64,000 nt of DNA. Origin: Leptogranulimonas caecicola (GTDB lineage: Bacteria; Actinomycetota; Coriobacteriia; Coriobacteriales; Atopobiaceae). The translations under genes and the position numbers were made by a program. The notes under the pieces were generated by a model. The model searched no databases, was not told where the DNA came from, and saw only the letters and a list, made by a program, of their open reading frames with translations. Location of the stretch: NCBI RefSeq assembly GCF_023168405.1, contig NZ_AP025285.1, positions 928,001 to 992,000 on the forward strand. The letters run 5' to 3'. Shown here piece after piece: positions 35,231-44,324 of the stretch; the stretch's first letter is position 1; each line of letters begins with the position of its first letter.

Positions 35231-36571
35231 CTAGATGACAAACTGCTCTTTGTAAAGGTCTTTGGGGACCATATGGGAGAGCCAGAGGCTCGAGATGGCA
35301 TGGAAGATGTTGCGCTCTTCCTGATCTTGAAGGCCGTTTTCTGCCAGCTGCACCAAGCGCATCACCAGTGTGGTGCAAGGGAGGCCGTAGAGCTTGGCAT
35401 CCCAGCCATGCTCCTCGAGCTCTGTCTGGGCATCCATGACATTTTTCGCGGTAACGTCACGGAAGAGCTCGCTGGCCTTGGCGAATGCGTTGTCATTGTA
35501 GAAGATGCCTTTGATGAAGGCGGCAAGGGCTGCCGCGAGCTGAGGAGGCATGGAGTCTGGCGTGCGAATCTCGAGGAAGCCCTTGAGGCGTACCGTGGGA
35601 AAGACCATGGAAAGCAGATGGAAGAGCTCGCCTTGAGAAAGCTCGCGCATGGCCATGATGTCGGCTTCGGTAGCAGAACAAGTGGGGATGGTGAGACCGG
35701 AGTCGTCGGTGAAAAGGATAGGGCAGACACCCATAAGCCATTGCACGTAGGCTTCTGCCCCAAAGCCCTCGTCAAAAGTGCCGGGAACGATGCCGCAGCG
35801 CGCAGGATCCATGTGGTCCCAAATGCGGGCGCGCACCATGCGAGGAGTGTCGCCCACACTGAGGCCTCGCCAAGAAATCACGTTGTCGCACAGGAAGGCT
35901 AACAGCGGGCCCAGGGCTACGGCAAGCCTGTATTCGGCAACCATATTCTGCTCGTCAGAGCAGTCTAAAGAGATCTGAGTAGAGGCCGAGCAACGCATCA
36001 TATCCCGCGCATAACGCCCGGTATGAGAAAGGGTTTTATCCATGAGGCGATAGCGCTCTTTAGGGATCAGAGCCACTTCGCGAGGATCGATGGTAAAGGG
36101 ATCGGTCCCCAGGGCCACCAGCTGCCATTCGACCCCCAGATCTTGGCAGAGCTGGGCATACTGCTCGTCAAAGGCCAGAATGGCACCCAAAAGATCGCTC
36201 ACCGAATTGGAGGGGCCCACGGCCACCTCGAGTTGGGCGCCTGGTTCCAAAGTGATGGAGATGCCCACCTCTTTGTTCTCAACCGTGACGATTCCTTCGT
36301 AGCCAAAGAGGGTGTTGTCGATAATGAGGGCGCATTCCGGCGCGAAAAAGCGCTCCCAGCGCGCCAGGAGCGTGCTGATGCTCAAAGGCCCTTCAAAAGG
36401 AACGCGCTGTCCTGAGACAGGATCCAAGATGAGGCGCTCAAGCTCGATGCCTAAAGTGCGCTCATTGCCCAAGCGCTGGGGTCTGCCATCGCCTCGCACC
36501 AAAGAGATCATGGCTTCGCGATTGCGATCAAGACGTTGTTGCTCTTGAAGCGTATAGGCATGATGACCCAT
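35231..36571 (-). CDS. Glutamate-cysteine ligase family protein (GCS2 type)
   Basis: 446 residues from the ATG at 36571 (GAGGA eight bases upstream). LGIELERLILDPVSGQRVPFEG, TVENKEVGISITLEPGAQLE and MMRCSASTQISLDCSDE match the GCS2/EgtA-like ATP-grasp-unrelated ligase family that joins glutamate to cysteine. The product would be gamma-glutamylcysteine. No glutathione synthetase gene is nearby, so the final thiol is unknown. A related family member, EgtA, feeds ergothioneine synthesis, but no egt genes are present here. Confidence 0.8.
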   Translation of the reverse strand: MGHHAYTLQEQQRLDRNREAMISLVRGDGRPQRLGNERTLGIELERLILDPVSGQRVPFEGPLSISTLLARWERFFAPECALIIDNTLFGYEGIVTVENKEVGISITLEPGAQLEVAVGPSNSVSDLLGAILAFDEQYAQLCQDLGVEWQLVALGTDPFTIDPREVALIPKERYRLMDKTLSHTGRYARDMMRCSASTQISLDCSDEQNMVAEYRLAVALGPLLAFLCDNVISWRGLSVGDTPRMVRARIWDHMDPARCGIVPGTFDEGFGAEAYVQWLMGVCPILFTDDSGLTIPTCSATEADIMAMRELSQGELFHLLSMVFPTVRLKGFLEIRTPDSMPPQLAAALAAFIKGIFYNDNAFAKASELFRDVTAKNVMDAQTELEEHGWDAKLYGLPCTTLVMRLVQLAENGLQDQEERNIFHAISSLWLSHMVPKDLYKEQFVI

Positions 36572-36727
36572 TGGCAAATCCTCGCTCTGATTTAATGCGT
36601 GACGAATATGCGCCAAACTAGTCCTGCGTGGCCCATTCTACTCCTCAAATACAAATCGGTGGAGTGCAGAAAATAATTGGCGAACGGTTATATACCCTCG
36701 TGAAAGATATGTTATCAAGAGTGCATC

Positions 36728-38287
36728 TTAATTATGGCAACCATTAAGGGAGTAGAGCCGAGCCAACAGGGCGCTTTTCTCGGCAGGCAAAAAACCCGAC
36801 TGCACCTCCTTAAGAAGCCGTTGCAAAAGCAAGCCCACCGAAGGCCCTGGAGTCAGCGCCAGCTCGCGGATGATGTCATTTCCAGAGATAGGCAAATCAG
36901 AAATACGATAGGGCGCACCTGCAGCAAGGAGCGTTGCAGCCAGTGACTCAAGCTCATCAACTTCGATAGCATAAGATCTATAAGCAGGAGCTTTTGCCAT
37001 GGCGTCGGCGCGTTTGATGATCATCAACTCATGAACAAGCCACGGAGCCTGTCCTGGGGCATAGTGATCCAAATCTGAAAGGATCGAGAGCACCGAAGCC
37101 CTCTGCGGCTTTACAGGCCTATCATGCAGGCGGATAAGCGCCAGTGCAGGGATCGTCACGTCTTTGGGAATGGCCAATCGGCGCAGCACCGTTTGTGCAA
37201 TATCGCGGCCATGGGCGGGATGGCCATAGAAATGCGCTTGGCCACGGGTATCAAAGGTAAGACATTCTGGCTTGGCGATGTCGTGCAAAAGCGATGCCCA
37301 TCCCAAGCGCTCGCTTAGGATGCCGCCGCAAAACACAGAGGTGAAATCGCAGACACGCGCCACATGGTCGAGCACGTCATAAGAGTGGTAAGGCGTCTGC
37401 TGAGGAAATCCAGCCATGGGTCCGAGCTCGGGGATTGCCGAGAAAAGCGCGTCTTTCTGCTCCCGAAGTGCCCAGCCAGCCCTGCCAGAGGCAACAATGC
37501 CGCGCATCTCTTGTCCTACGCGCTCGCGGCTCACCAGGTAGAGCCGTTGGGCTCCTCGATTCACCGCCGCCTGGGTAGCAGGATCGATGGCAAACCCATA
37601 GCGAGCAGCAAACCGTACGGCTCGAAGGACTCGCAACGCATCTTCTTCCATGCGCTTTTGAGGATTTCCCACGGCACGAATTCGCCGCAGCGCGAGGTCG
37701 TCGAGGCCCCCAAAGAGATCCAGCAAGCCGCGATTGGGATGGTAGGCCATGGCATTGATGGTGAAATCCCGTCTCGCGAGATCCTGCTCGATAGATGAGA
37801 CATAGGATACTTGGGAGGGGTGGCGGCCATCTAGATAGGCCCCCTCCCTTCGATAGGTAGTCACCTCGACTGGCATGCCGTCTACCAGGACAGTAATGGT
37901 GCCATGAGCCGATCCTGTGGGAATTACAACGAGGCCGCGATCCCGCAAGAGGGATGCCGCCTCTTGCCAAGGGGCTGAGCTTGCCACATCCACATCATGA
38001 CCAGGCCTGCCCAAAAGCCCGTCTCGCACCCATCCGCCAACGATCCATGCGCTGTAACCTGCTTCTTCCAGCGCCTGGATTACCTTGAGCCCTGCGACAG
38101 GCTGAGGCAGCGCTGCGAGCGTGCGCTCAGCTTCCTGATAGGCCTGTAGGACCTGCGGCAAATATTTATGATGGAGGGTAAAGAGATGGGCGGGTTTCTC
38201 GGCAGCGTTATCACCAGCGGCCCCTTGAGCCACAAGCTCCAGATGAGCCGGCGGCTCGACAAGGCTAAGAGGAGGACCTGGGACCAT
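36728..38287 (-). CDS. cca: CCA tRNA nucleotidyltransferase with HD domain
   Basis: 519 residues. Nucleotidyltransferase head WIVGGWVRDGLLGRPGHDVDVAS with the two catalytic Asp; RRDFTINAMAYHP; the tRNA-binding RMEEDALRVLRAVRFAARYGF; and an HD phosphohydrolase-like domain (ASLLHDIAKPE, GHPAHGRDIA). It completes or repairs tRNA 3' ends, though poly(A) polymerase activity cannot be excluded from sequence. The ~65-residue leader before the head is unusual, and includes AAEKPAHLF encoded by a dispersed-motif copy; two more copies lie at 36776 and 37436. GGAAGGGA precedes the ATG. Confidence 0.9.
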   Translation of the reverse strand: MVPGPPLSLVEPPAHLELVAQGAAGDNAAEKPAHLFTLHHKYLPQVLQAYQEAERTLAALPQPVAGLKVIQALEEAGYSAWIVGGWVRDGLLGRPGHDVDVASSAPWQEAASLLRDRGLVVIPTGSAHGTITVLVDGMPVEVTTYRREGAYLDGRHPSQVSYVSSIEQDLARRDFTINAMAYHPNRGLLDLFGGLDDLALRRIRAVGNPQKRMEEDALRVLRAVRFAARYGFAIDPATQAAVNRGAQRLYLVSRERVGQEMRGIVASGRAGWALREQKDALFSAIPELGPMAGFPQQTPYHSYDVLDHVARVCDFTSVFCGGILSERLGWASLLHDIAKPECLTFDTRGQAHFYGHPAHGRDIAQTVLRRLAIPKDVTIPALALIRLHDRPVKPQRASVLSILSDLDHYAPGQAPWLVHELMIIKRADAMAKAPAYRSYAIEVDELESLAATLLAAGAPYRISDLPISGNDIIRELALTPGPSVGLLLQRLLKEVQSGFLPAEKSALLARLYSLNGCHN

Positions 38288-38542
38288 GGCTTCCCTTCCT
38301 GTGGCTGGACAGACAGCTGGGAGCGAGAGTGTTCGATGAGGGTGTCTGCAGCATTACCAACGCATTGGCAGACAACTAGAAATTCTATCCTACACGCTTC
38401 TGAGAAGCGTGCTTTGAAGGTTTCGTTCGACTCTGTGGGATGCACGTGACCCGCCGCGCTGTCCCTCAAAACGCAAAGACGGTCCAGGTGGTGATGGTAC
38501 TCTAGAGACAGTCGCTACACCTAAACAGTCGCAGGAGGAGCA

Positions 38543-39889
38543 ATGGATACATCGGTTACTGGCGAGCTTTGCGAGCGCGCTCAGGAGCGCTTTTCTAAGG
38601 AACGAGCCAATATCGTGGCGAAAAATGCCGTGAGCTCGGTGGGAGTGAGGGCTGCTGCGCGTGTGCCCGAGGGCGTTGGTGCCAACGCTATGGCTTTCGA
38701 TATCGATCTGGTTCAGGGCGACCGCTGCGACCAGCAACGTTCTGGCCGTTGCTGGATGTTTGCCAGCCTCAATACCATGCGCCAGCGCATTATTGAACGC
38801 TTGGACCTCAAGACCTTCGAGCTTTCCCAAGCCTATCCCCTTTTCTTTGACAAGCTGGAAAAATCCAACTGGTTTTTAAATAACATCATCGATACGGCTT
38901 CAGAGCCTCTAGACGGGCGTCTGGTGGCTTTTCTACTCACCGATCCCATCGGCGACGGCGGCCAATGGGATATGTTCCGTTCCTTGGTCAAGAAGTACGG
39001 CGTTGTACCCAAGGAAGCCATGCCCGAGACCGCCTGCTCGCGCAACACCTCTGAGATGGACTCCTATCTCACCCGCTACCTACGCGGATGCGCCTTGCGC
39101 CTTCGCAGGGCTGTCTCTGAAGGCGCCACGCCCAATGAGCTCAACGAGCTTCGCCAAACCATGATGTGCGACGTTTGGAGCCTCTTGGAAACCTGCCTTG
39201 GCGAGCCTCCCAAAGAGTTCGACGTACGCTTGCGCTCCAAAGACAACGAGCTCGTGCTTTCAGGCACCTACACTCCTCAAAGCTTCTTTGCCCAGGTAGT
39301 GCAGATGGACGTGGACACTCTCGTCTCTTGCATCAATGCAGAAACTGCCGATAAGCCCCTCATGCACACCTTCACGGTTTCCAGGCTTGGCAACGTCATC
39401 GAAGACGGAGGTGTGCGCTATCTCAACCTGCCTATGAAACGCCTGAAGGAGCTGGCAGTGGCTCAGCTCAAAGACGGCCGCCCTGTATGGTTTGGCTGTG
39501 ACGTCGCCCAGAGCTACCTGCGTGACGAAGGCATGATGAGTTGCGAGGCCCTGCAGGTAGACGAGCTCTTTGGCTTTGCGGTGGAGGGCTGCCTCAACCG
39601 AGAAGAGCGCCTTGACTATGGAGAGAGCGTCATGACTCACGCCATGGTATTGGAAGGCGTGCGTCTTGATGCTCATGGCGATCCGGAGATTTGGAAGGTG
39701 GAGAATTCCTGGGGCAAGGATCATGGCCGCAACGGCTTCGACACGATCACCGACGATTGGTTTGACCAATACGTCTATCAGATAGTCATAGACAAGGCCT
39801 ATCTCACTGACGAAGAGCGTACCGTCTACGACACCTGCGAGCCCATTGTATTGGCTCCTTGGGATCCAATGGGTTCCCTGGCTAAATAA
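38543..39889 (+). CDS. pepC: Aminopeptidase C (bleomycin hydrolase family, C1B)
   Basis: 448 residues, typical length. Catalytic Cys70 in QQRSGRCWMFASLN, His in SVMTHAMVLEGV and Asn in VENSWGKDHGRNG. These cytoplasmic hexameric cysteine peptidases remove N-terminal residues from peptides, common in peptide-fermenting Coriobacteriia. GGAGGAGC lies just before the ATG. It is divergent from cca, with a 255-base gap that holds no recognised element. Confidence 0.95.
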   Translation: MDTSVTGELCERAQERFSKERANIVAKNAVSSVGVRAAARVPEGVGANAMAFDIDLVQGDRCDQQRSGRCWMFASLNTMRQRIIERLDLKTFELSQAYPLFFDKLEKSNWFLNNIIDTASEPLDGRLVAFLLTDPIGDGGQWDMFRSLVKKYGVVPKEAMPETACSRNTSEMDSYLTRYLRGCALRLRRAVSEGATPNELNELRQTMMCDVWSLLETCLGEPPKEFDVRLRSKDNELVLSGTYTPQSFFAQVVQMDVDTLVSCINAETADKPLMHTFTVSRLGNVIEDGGVRYLNLPMKRLKELAVAQLKDGRPVWFGCDVAQSYLRDEGMMSCEALQVDELFGFAVEGCLNREERLDYGESVMTHAMVLEGVRLDAHGDPEIWKVENSWGKDHGRNGFDTITDDWFDQYVYQIVIDKAYLTDEERTVYDTCEPIVLAPWDPMGSLAK

Positions 39890-39959
39890 TTCAATCCAAT
39901 ACTCTCGAGGTCGCTTGTCAGCTGGATTGCACAAAACACTAATGGGGGAAAGGGTTTCT

Positions 39960-40577
39960 ATGAGCGTGCATAATATCGTATTTGATATGGGTGGTGTGCT
40001 TTTGGATTGGAATCCCTTCTCCTATGCATCTCAGGTGAGCGACTCGCAAGAGGATGCGGACCTGATCTTTGAAGCCCTCTTTATGAATCATGCCTGGTCC
40101 TTGGGGGACTCGGGCACCCCCTCTGATCAATGGGTGCTCGAGTCTGCCCTCTCTAAGCTGCCAGAGCGCCTTCATAGGGCCTGTGAGGTTGCTTGGCGCA
40201 CCTATCCTGAGATGCAAGCAGTCATCTCCGAGACCAATGAGCTTGGTCGCCAACTGCATGAGGCAGGCTTTGGCGTCTACATCCTCTCAAACGTGAGCAA
40301 TCGCTTTAGAGAAGAGCTTGAACCAAGGATTCCCTTAAGTTCTTGCACCGATGGGATTTTGATCTCTGCTGAGGAGCTTCTTATGAAGCCGGATCCTCGT
40401 ATATTCACCCGTTTTTGCCAACGATTTGACGTGGATGCTGATGACTGTCTGTTTGTAGACGACCTGGAACTCAATTGCCAAGGCGCTCGAGCAGCAGGTT
40501 GGCACGCATTTCATTTCAATGGCGCAATAGAGCCTCTTAAATGCGAGGTCTCCAAGCTTATGGGGTTTAACTGCTAG
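39960..40577 (+). CDS. HAD-superfamily hydrolase (YihX-like)
   Basis: 205 residues from the ATG at 39960 (GGGGGAAAGGG upstream; an earlier in-frame ATG at 39942 would place the site inside the gene). VFDMGGVLLDWNP is HAD motif I, ILSNVSNRF motif II, MKPDPRIF motif III with the Lys, and CLFVDDLELNCQGARAAGWHAF motif IV. A small-molecule phosphatase or epoxide hydrolase-type HAD; YihX acts on glucose-1-phosphate. Substrate not deducible. Confidence 0.85.
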   Translation: MSVHNIVFDMGGVLLDWNPFSYASQVSDSQEDADLIFEALFMNHAWSLGDSGTPSDQWVLESALSKLPERLHRACEVAWRTYPEMQAVISETNELGRQLHEAGFGVYILSNVSNRFREELEPRIPLSSCTDGILISAEELLMKPDPRIFTRFCQRFDVDADDCLFVDDLELNCQGARAAGWHAFHFNGAIEPLKCEVSKLMGFNC

Positions 40578-40596
40578 AAAGCAAAACGCCAAAGAT

Positions 40597-40946
40597 GCGA
40601 AGTGGGCCTATAAGCCGGGTTCTGTCGAGGATGATCATTTATCTCGAGGCCGTGTTGCCACGATCCTTCTCTCGCGAGCAACCCGTGCGCGAGCCGGGCC
40701 AGCCCATAGCGCACCTATTTGCTCTTGCTCCAGATGGGGTTTACCCAGCCACCCCGTTGCCGGGATGCTGGTGGTCTCTTACACCACCGTTTCAGCTTTT
40801 CTCTCACCTCAAAAGAGGCAGCGGGAGTCTTCTTTTCTGCGGCACTTTCCGTCGGATTGCTCCGCCCGGCCGTTAGCCGGCATCCTGCCCTAGGGAGCCC
40901 GGACTTTCCTCAGGGAATAACCCCGCGATCATCTGGCCCACTTCGC
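40597..40946 (-). ncRNA. rnpB: RNase P RNA, class A
   Basis: The minus strand contains GAGGAAAGTCCGGGCTCC near the 5' end and ACAGAACCCGGCTTATAGG at the 3' end, the most conserved segments of bacterial RNase P RNA. The ends pair (GCGAAGTGGGCC at both limits: 40946-40935 and its complement at 40597-40608). Length of about 350 nucleotides is normal. It provides catalytic tRNA 5' processing together with RnpA. Confidence 0.96.
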
Positions 40947-41020
40947 GCAATGAAGTATAGCATTGACCCTGGATATGCCTCAGGACTTCCATGGAATTCA
41001 TTCTCACGAAGAGGACCTTT

Positions 41021-41656
41021 ATGGATAGTTACACCACGATAGCCCCCGACAGCTGTGCTACCGCCGAGTTGGTAGATAGGAAGAGCCGCTTTATCGCCCA
41101 ACTTAAAGCCATCTCTTCCGAGCAAGATGCCTCATCATTTTTAGAGGAAGTAAGAAAAGAGCACTATGATGCCCGTCATCATGTATGCGCATGGATTCTA
41201 GCGTCTGGAGAAAAGCGCGCCAGCGATGACGGGGAGCCCCAGCGAACCGCAGGGATGCCTGTATTAGAAGTGCTGGAAGGCGCCGGATTGCGCGATGTGT
41301 GCTGCATTGTCACCCGCTATTTTGGCGGTACACTGCTGGGGCCAGGAGGACTTATCAGAGCTTATTCCGGAGCAGCAAAACTTGCTGTAGAAGCAGCTCA
41401 AACAGACGGCGATCTTGTGGACATGCGATCTATTACCAAGGTAGTGACATGCATCCCTTACAGCGCCTATGACAAAGTGCGCAGGATGGCCGAGGACGCC
41501 CATGGCAAGATAGAAGGATCCCTCTTTACTGATGAAGTGCAGCTCACTTTGGTATTTTGCACTGGTGATGAGCTGGCGTTTTGCTCAGCCCTGAAAGATT
41601 TTGCCAATGGCGAGGATCTCTGCCTGGTCCATGAGCCCATTTTTGGGCCTTTCTAA
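41021..41656 (+). CDS. yigZ: YigZ/IMPACT family protein
   Basis: 211 residues from the ATG at 41021, with AGAGGA upstream. KSRFIAQLKAISSEQDASSFL, DARHHVCAWIL, SDDGEPQRTAGMPVLEVLEG and VTRYFGGTLLGPGGLIRAYSGAA are the conserved blocks of the IMPACT N-terminal domain; the C-terminal DUF1949-like domain follows. Biochemical role in bacteria is not established. It is followed by the SOS-box promoter of the radical SAM gene. Confidence 0.92.
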   Translation: MDSYTTIAPDSCATAELVDRKSRFIAQLKAISSEQDASSFLEEVRKEHYDARHHVCAWILASGEKRASDDGEPQRTAGMPVLEVLEGAGLRDVCCIVTRYFGGTLLGPGGLIRAYSGAAKLAVEAAQTDGDLVDMRSITKVVTCIPYSAYDKVRRMAEDAHGKIEGSLFTDEVQLTLVFCTGDELAFCSALKDFANGEDLCLVHEPIFGPF

Positions 41657-41694
41657 CTTAGGGCACTCGAGAGCAAGTCCTTCAAATTGTAAGC

Positions 41695-41734
41695 GAACAC
41701 CCGTTCTTCATCTGGTATAGTAGAACGGACGTTC
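41695..41734 (+). promoter_or_regulatory. Two tandem LexA-type (SOS) boxes
   Basis: GAAC-ACCC-GTTC at 41695-41706 and GAAC-GGAC-GTTC at 41723-41734, 28 bases apart, both exact matches to the Gram-positive LexA core GAAC-N4-GTTC. A possible -10 element TATAGT (41716-41721) lies between them, and the ATG of the radical SAM gene follows 22 bases after the second box. Confidence 0.75.
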
Positions 41735-41755
41735 TCATTCAATGGGAAGAGACCT

Positions 41756-43138
41756 ATGGATACCCTGTCTAAACTCTCAATACTGGCAGATGCCGCCAAG
41801 TATGATGCAGCCTGCACATCTTCAGGTGCGGATAGGGCCCCTCGAAAAGGCATGCTAGGCATGGCGAGCAGCAGCGGATGTTGCCACAGTTTCACCCCTG
41901 ATGGTCGCTGCATTACACTGCTAAAAGTCCTCATGTCTAATGCATGCACCTATGACTGCGCCTATTGCGTCAATAGGCGTAGTGCAGGAGGTCTGCGAGC
42001 CACTTTCGAGCCAAAAGAATTAGCGGCGCTCACCATAGATTTTTACAAACGCAACTATATAGAGGGTCTTTTTTTAAGCTCAGGAGTGCTTGGCGAGCCA
42101 AATGCCACCTGTGAGCGCATGATAGAAACGCTCCGTCTACTAAGAGAAGATTACCGATTTAACGGATACATACACGCAAAGGCAATCCCCGGGGTGGCTC
42201 CGGAGCTCATTGACCGCTTGGGAAGATTGGCAGACAGGATCTCTGTCAACATCGAGCTTCCCAGCTCCGCCTCTCTTCATACGCTCTGCCCTCAAAAGCA
42301 GGGGGCGGATATCCTCAAACCCATGCGCCAGATCCATGACACTCTTCAGCAAGAAAAACTATTGGGCGCGGGAGGGAAAGGCAACAGCGGTGCAGGATCT
42401 TACCTGTCTACCGTAAAGCCTCCTCTTCCAGCCGAGAACAGCCACCATCAGCTCCCTGAAAGAACTGGGCAAAGACCGCAGTTGTTTAGAAGTACGAGTG
42501 CTTCGTCTGCCTTTGCTCCCGCAGGGCAGGCGACGCAATTAATCGTGGGGGCCTCTCCGGAAGACGACAATCACATATTGAAGCTCTCAAGCTCCCTCTA
42601 TAAAACATACGGGTTGAAAAGAGTGTTTTTCTCGGCCTATATGCCGGTAATCGAGGATTCGCGCCTCCCCCATCCAGAAACTCCGGTTCCCCTTCGTAGA
42701 GAGCACCGGCTATACCAAGCAGATTGGCTCATGCGTTTTTATGGCTTTGATGCTGACGAGCTGGTGAGCCCAGAAGCACCTTTTTTGGATTTGGAAGTCG
42801 ATCCAAAGTTGGCTTGGGCACTGACCCACATGGAGCAGTTCCCCATAGAGGTGAATACTGCCTCAAAAGGCGACCTTCTGAGAGTTCCGGGCATAGGGCC
42901 TGTCGGCGTTAGGAAGATATTGCGCGCTCGTAAAAGCCATCAGCTTACCTTTGATGATTTGAAAAGGCTCAAACTCACCATGCGCAGGGCGTGCCATTTT
43001 CTCACCTGTGGCGGGCAACGCGATCCACAAAGCCCTGCTCATCCAGAACAAATAAGAGAGTTGGTGATTCAAGATGCCGCTGCCTCTTCCTATAACCGCA
43101 CTCAACGAAACCTCCAAGGCCAGCTCTCGCTCTTCTGA
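41756..43138 (+). CDS. Putative DNA modification/repair radical SAM protein (TIGR03916 type)
   Basis: 460 residues. The radical SAM cluster is C64-x3-C68-x2-C71 (CTYDCAYC). KGMLGMASSSGCCHSFTPDGRC, LFLSSGV and VFFSAYMPV match the family named for linkage to uracil-DNA-glycosylase-like proteins. The C-terminus has a helix-hairpin-helix (LLRVPGIGPVGVRKILRAR) that should bind DNA. Residues about 205-245 (GAGGKGNSGAG to SSAFAPAG) form a Ser/Gly/Pro-rich insertion that I do not expect in the family. The partner gene overlaps its 3' end by 65 bases. Two LexA-type boxes sit in the promoter, suggesting damage induction. Confidence 0.85.
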   Translation: MDTLSKLSILADAAKYDAACTSSGADRAPRKGMLGMASSSGCCHSFTPDGRCITLLKVLMSNACTYDCAYCVNRRSAGGLRATFEPKELAALTIDFYKRNYIEGLFLSSGVLGEPNATCERMIETLRLLREDYRFNGYIHAKAIPGVAPELIDRLGRLADRISVNIELPSSASLHTLCPQKQGADILKPMRQIHDTLQQEKLLGAGGKGNSGAGSYLSTVKPPLPAENSHHQLPERTGQRPQLFRSTSASSAFAPAGQATQLIVGASPEDDNHILKLSSSLYKTYGLKRVFFSAYMPVIEDSRLPHPETPVPLRREHRLYQADWLMRFYGFDADELVSPEAPFLDLEVDPKLAWALTHMEQFPIEVNTASKGDLLRVPGIGPVGVRKILRARKSHQLTFDDLKRLKLTMRRACHFLTCGGQRDPQSPAHPEQIRELVIQDAAASSYNRTQRNLQGQLSLF

Positions 43139-44153
43139 GATCCTGAATACCCTCGAGTCGGAAACCTGCAAATTTGTGGGCTCACTTCAAAAGCTCGCTA
43201 TTCAAGGGCAGCGTCTTTGTCTAGGCTGCATCCCTTCTGCAGAAGGGATGCTTACAGCAGTGGGAGCGCTCTATCTAGCCCGTGTTCCTGAGGAATGCGC
43301 TCGCCTTATCGTCCCTACAACCGGACAAGCTAGACTGGATGAGGTCTATCTCTCTGCGCCTTGTGATGCGACTTTGGCGACGTACGTGTTTGAAGGATTC
43401 ATCAGGGCCACTTTTGGAGCCAAAGGGATGCCACAATATGTGCGCGATCCAAAGACCATGGTGACCTATATAGCAGCCCAGGTACAAAATCCTTCTATGC
43501 CAGAAATCTTGCATCGTTATGTGCGATGTGGCTTTACTTTTGGAAAAAAGATTGGAACCCATGGGGCAGACCCTCTGATCGCCGAGGCAGAGGCGTTGGC
43601 CACAAGCACCTCTTCAGAGGCAGAACATCTTCGTCAGTTTGTGAGGTTCTCACGGCTAGCAGATGGTTCGTTTTTTGCCCAATTCCGGCCAAAGGCAGAC
43701 GTGGTGCCTCTGGCCGCAGGCTATTTCAAGCGAAGGATGGGTGAAGAGAGATTCTGCCTATTGGATCCAGTTCATGGATCTGCTGCTCTCTATGGAGACC
43801 ATCATTTGGGAATCATGAAGCTTGATCCCCTTGAGGCAGAGCTACTAGCCTCTCAAACCGCATTATTGGCTCAAGACGAACCCTATGTCCGTGCACTCTG
43901 GAAAGGCTTTTATGATGCGGTGACATTGCCTCATAGGACAAAAATGCAGCGAGGCTATGATCTTCGACAGCAGTTTATGCCACAGAGGCTATGGGCTTAT
44001 CTTCCCGAGCTGGACCCTCGAACAGATACGGCCTGGACTTGGATTCCACCAATCTATCGTGGAAATGCTCCTTTGGCCTCGAAGATGCTGAATGCACCTG
44101 TTGGCAAGAGAGAATCGCTGCCTGCCTCTCCTGAAGAGACAGAGGAAAGTTGA
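43074..44153 (+). CDS. Partner of the radical SAM protein (TIGR03915, DUF4130-type DNA metabolism protein)
   Basis: 359 residues from the ATG at 43074, which overlaps the upstream gene by 65 bases; a start further in is possible because the family usually begins close to the GCIPSAEGMLTAVGALY region, but no better ATG with a ribosome site was seen. ILHRYVRCGFTFGKKIG, QFVRFSRLADGSFFAQF, PLAAGYFKRRMG and QQFMPQRLWAYLPEL are typical of the TIGR03915 family, almost always beside the TIGR03916 radical SAM gene. Some relatives are fused to a uracil-DNA-glycosylase domain; this one is not. Function unproven. Confidence 0.8.
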   Translation: MPLPLPITALNETSKASSRSSEILNTLESETCKFVGSLQKLAIQGQRLCLGCIPSAEGMLTAVGALYLARVPEECARLIVPTTGQARLDEVYLSAPCDATLATYVFEGFIRATFGAKGMPQYVRDPKTMVTYIAAQVQNPSMPEILHRYVRCGFTFGKKIGTHGADPLIAEAEALATSTSSEAEHLRQFVRFSRLADGSFFAQFRPKADVVPLAAGYFKRRMGEERFCLLDPVHGSAALYGDHHLGIMKLDPLEAELLASQTALLAQDEPYVRALWKGFYDAVTLPHRTKMQRGYDLRQQFMPQRLWAYLPELDPRTDTAWTWIPPIYRGNAPLASKMLNAPVGKRESLPASPEETEES

Positions 44154-44324
44154 TTTGAAACCCTCATACTCATTTGGAGGGGCATAATTTGATTTATGAA
44201 TTTTTATTTAGAGAGGATTTAAGTTTAAGGTTCTTCTCAGCCAAGAACATATCGATGATTATCATAGAGATGGGATGCGGTTTATCACTTATCTTCTAGA
44301 CTTGCCTGGAGGATGGAGCCATCT

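Noticed and set aside
44313-44324. Upstream ATG at 44313 as start of the hypothetical gene
   Set aside because: Its GGAGG directly abuts the ATG, leaving no spacing; the ATG at 44325 has GGAG at a normal distance.
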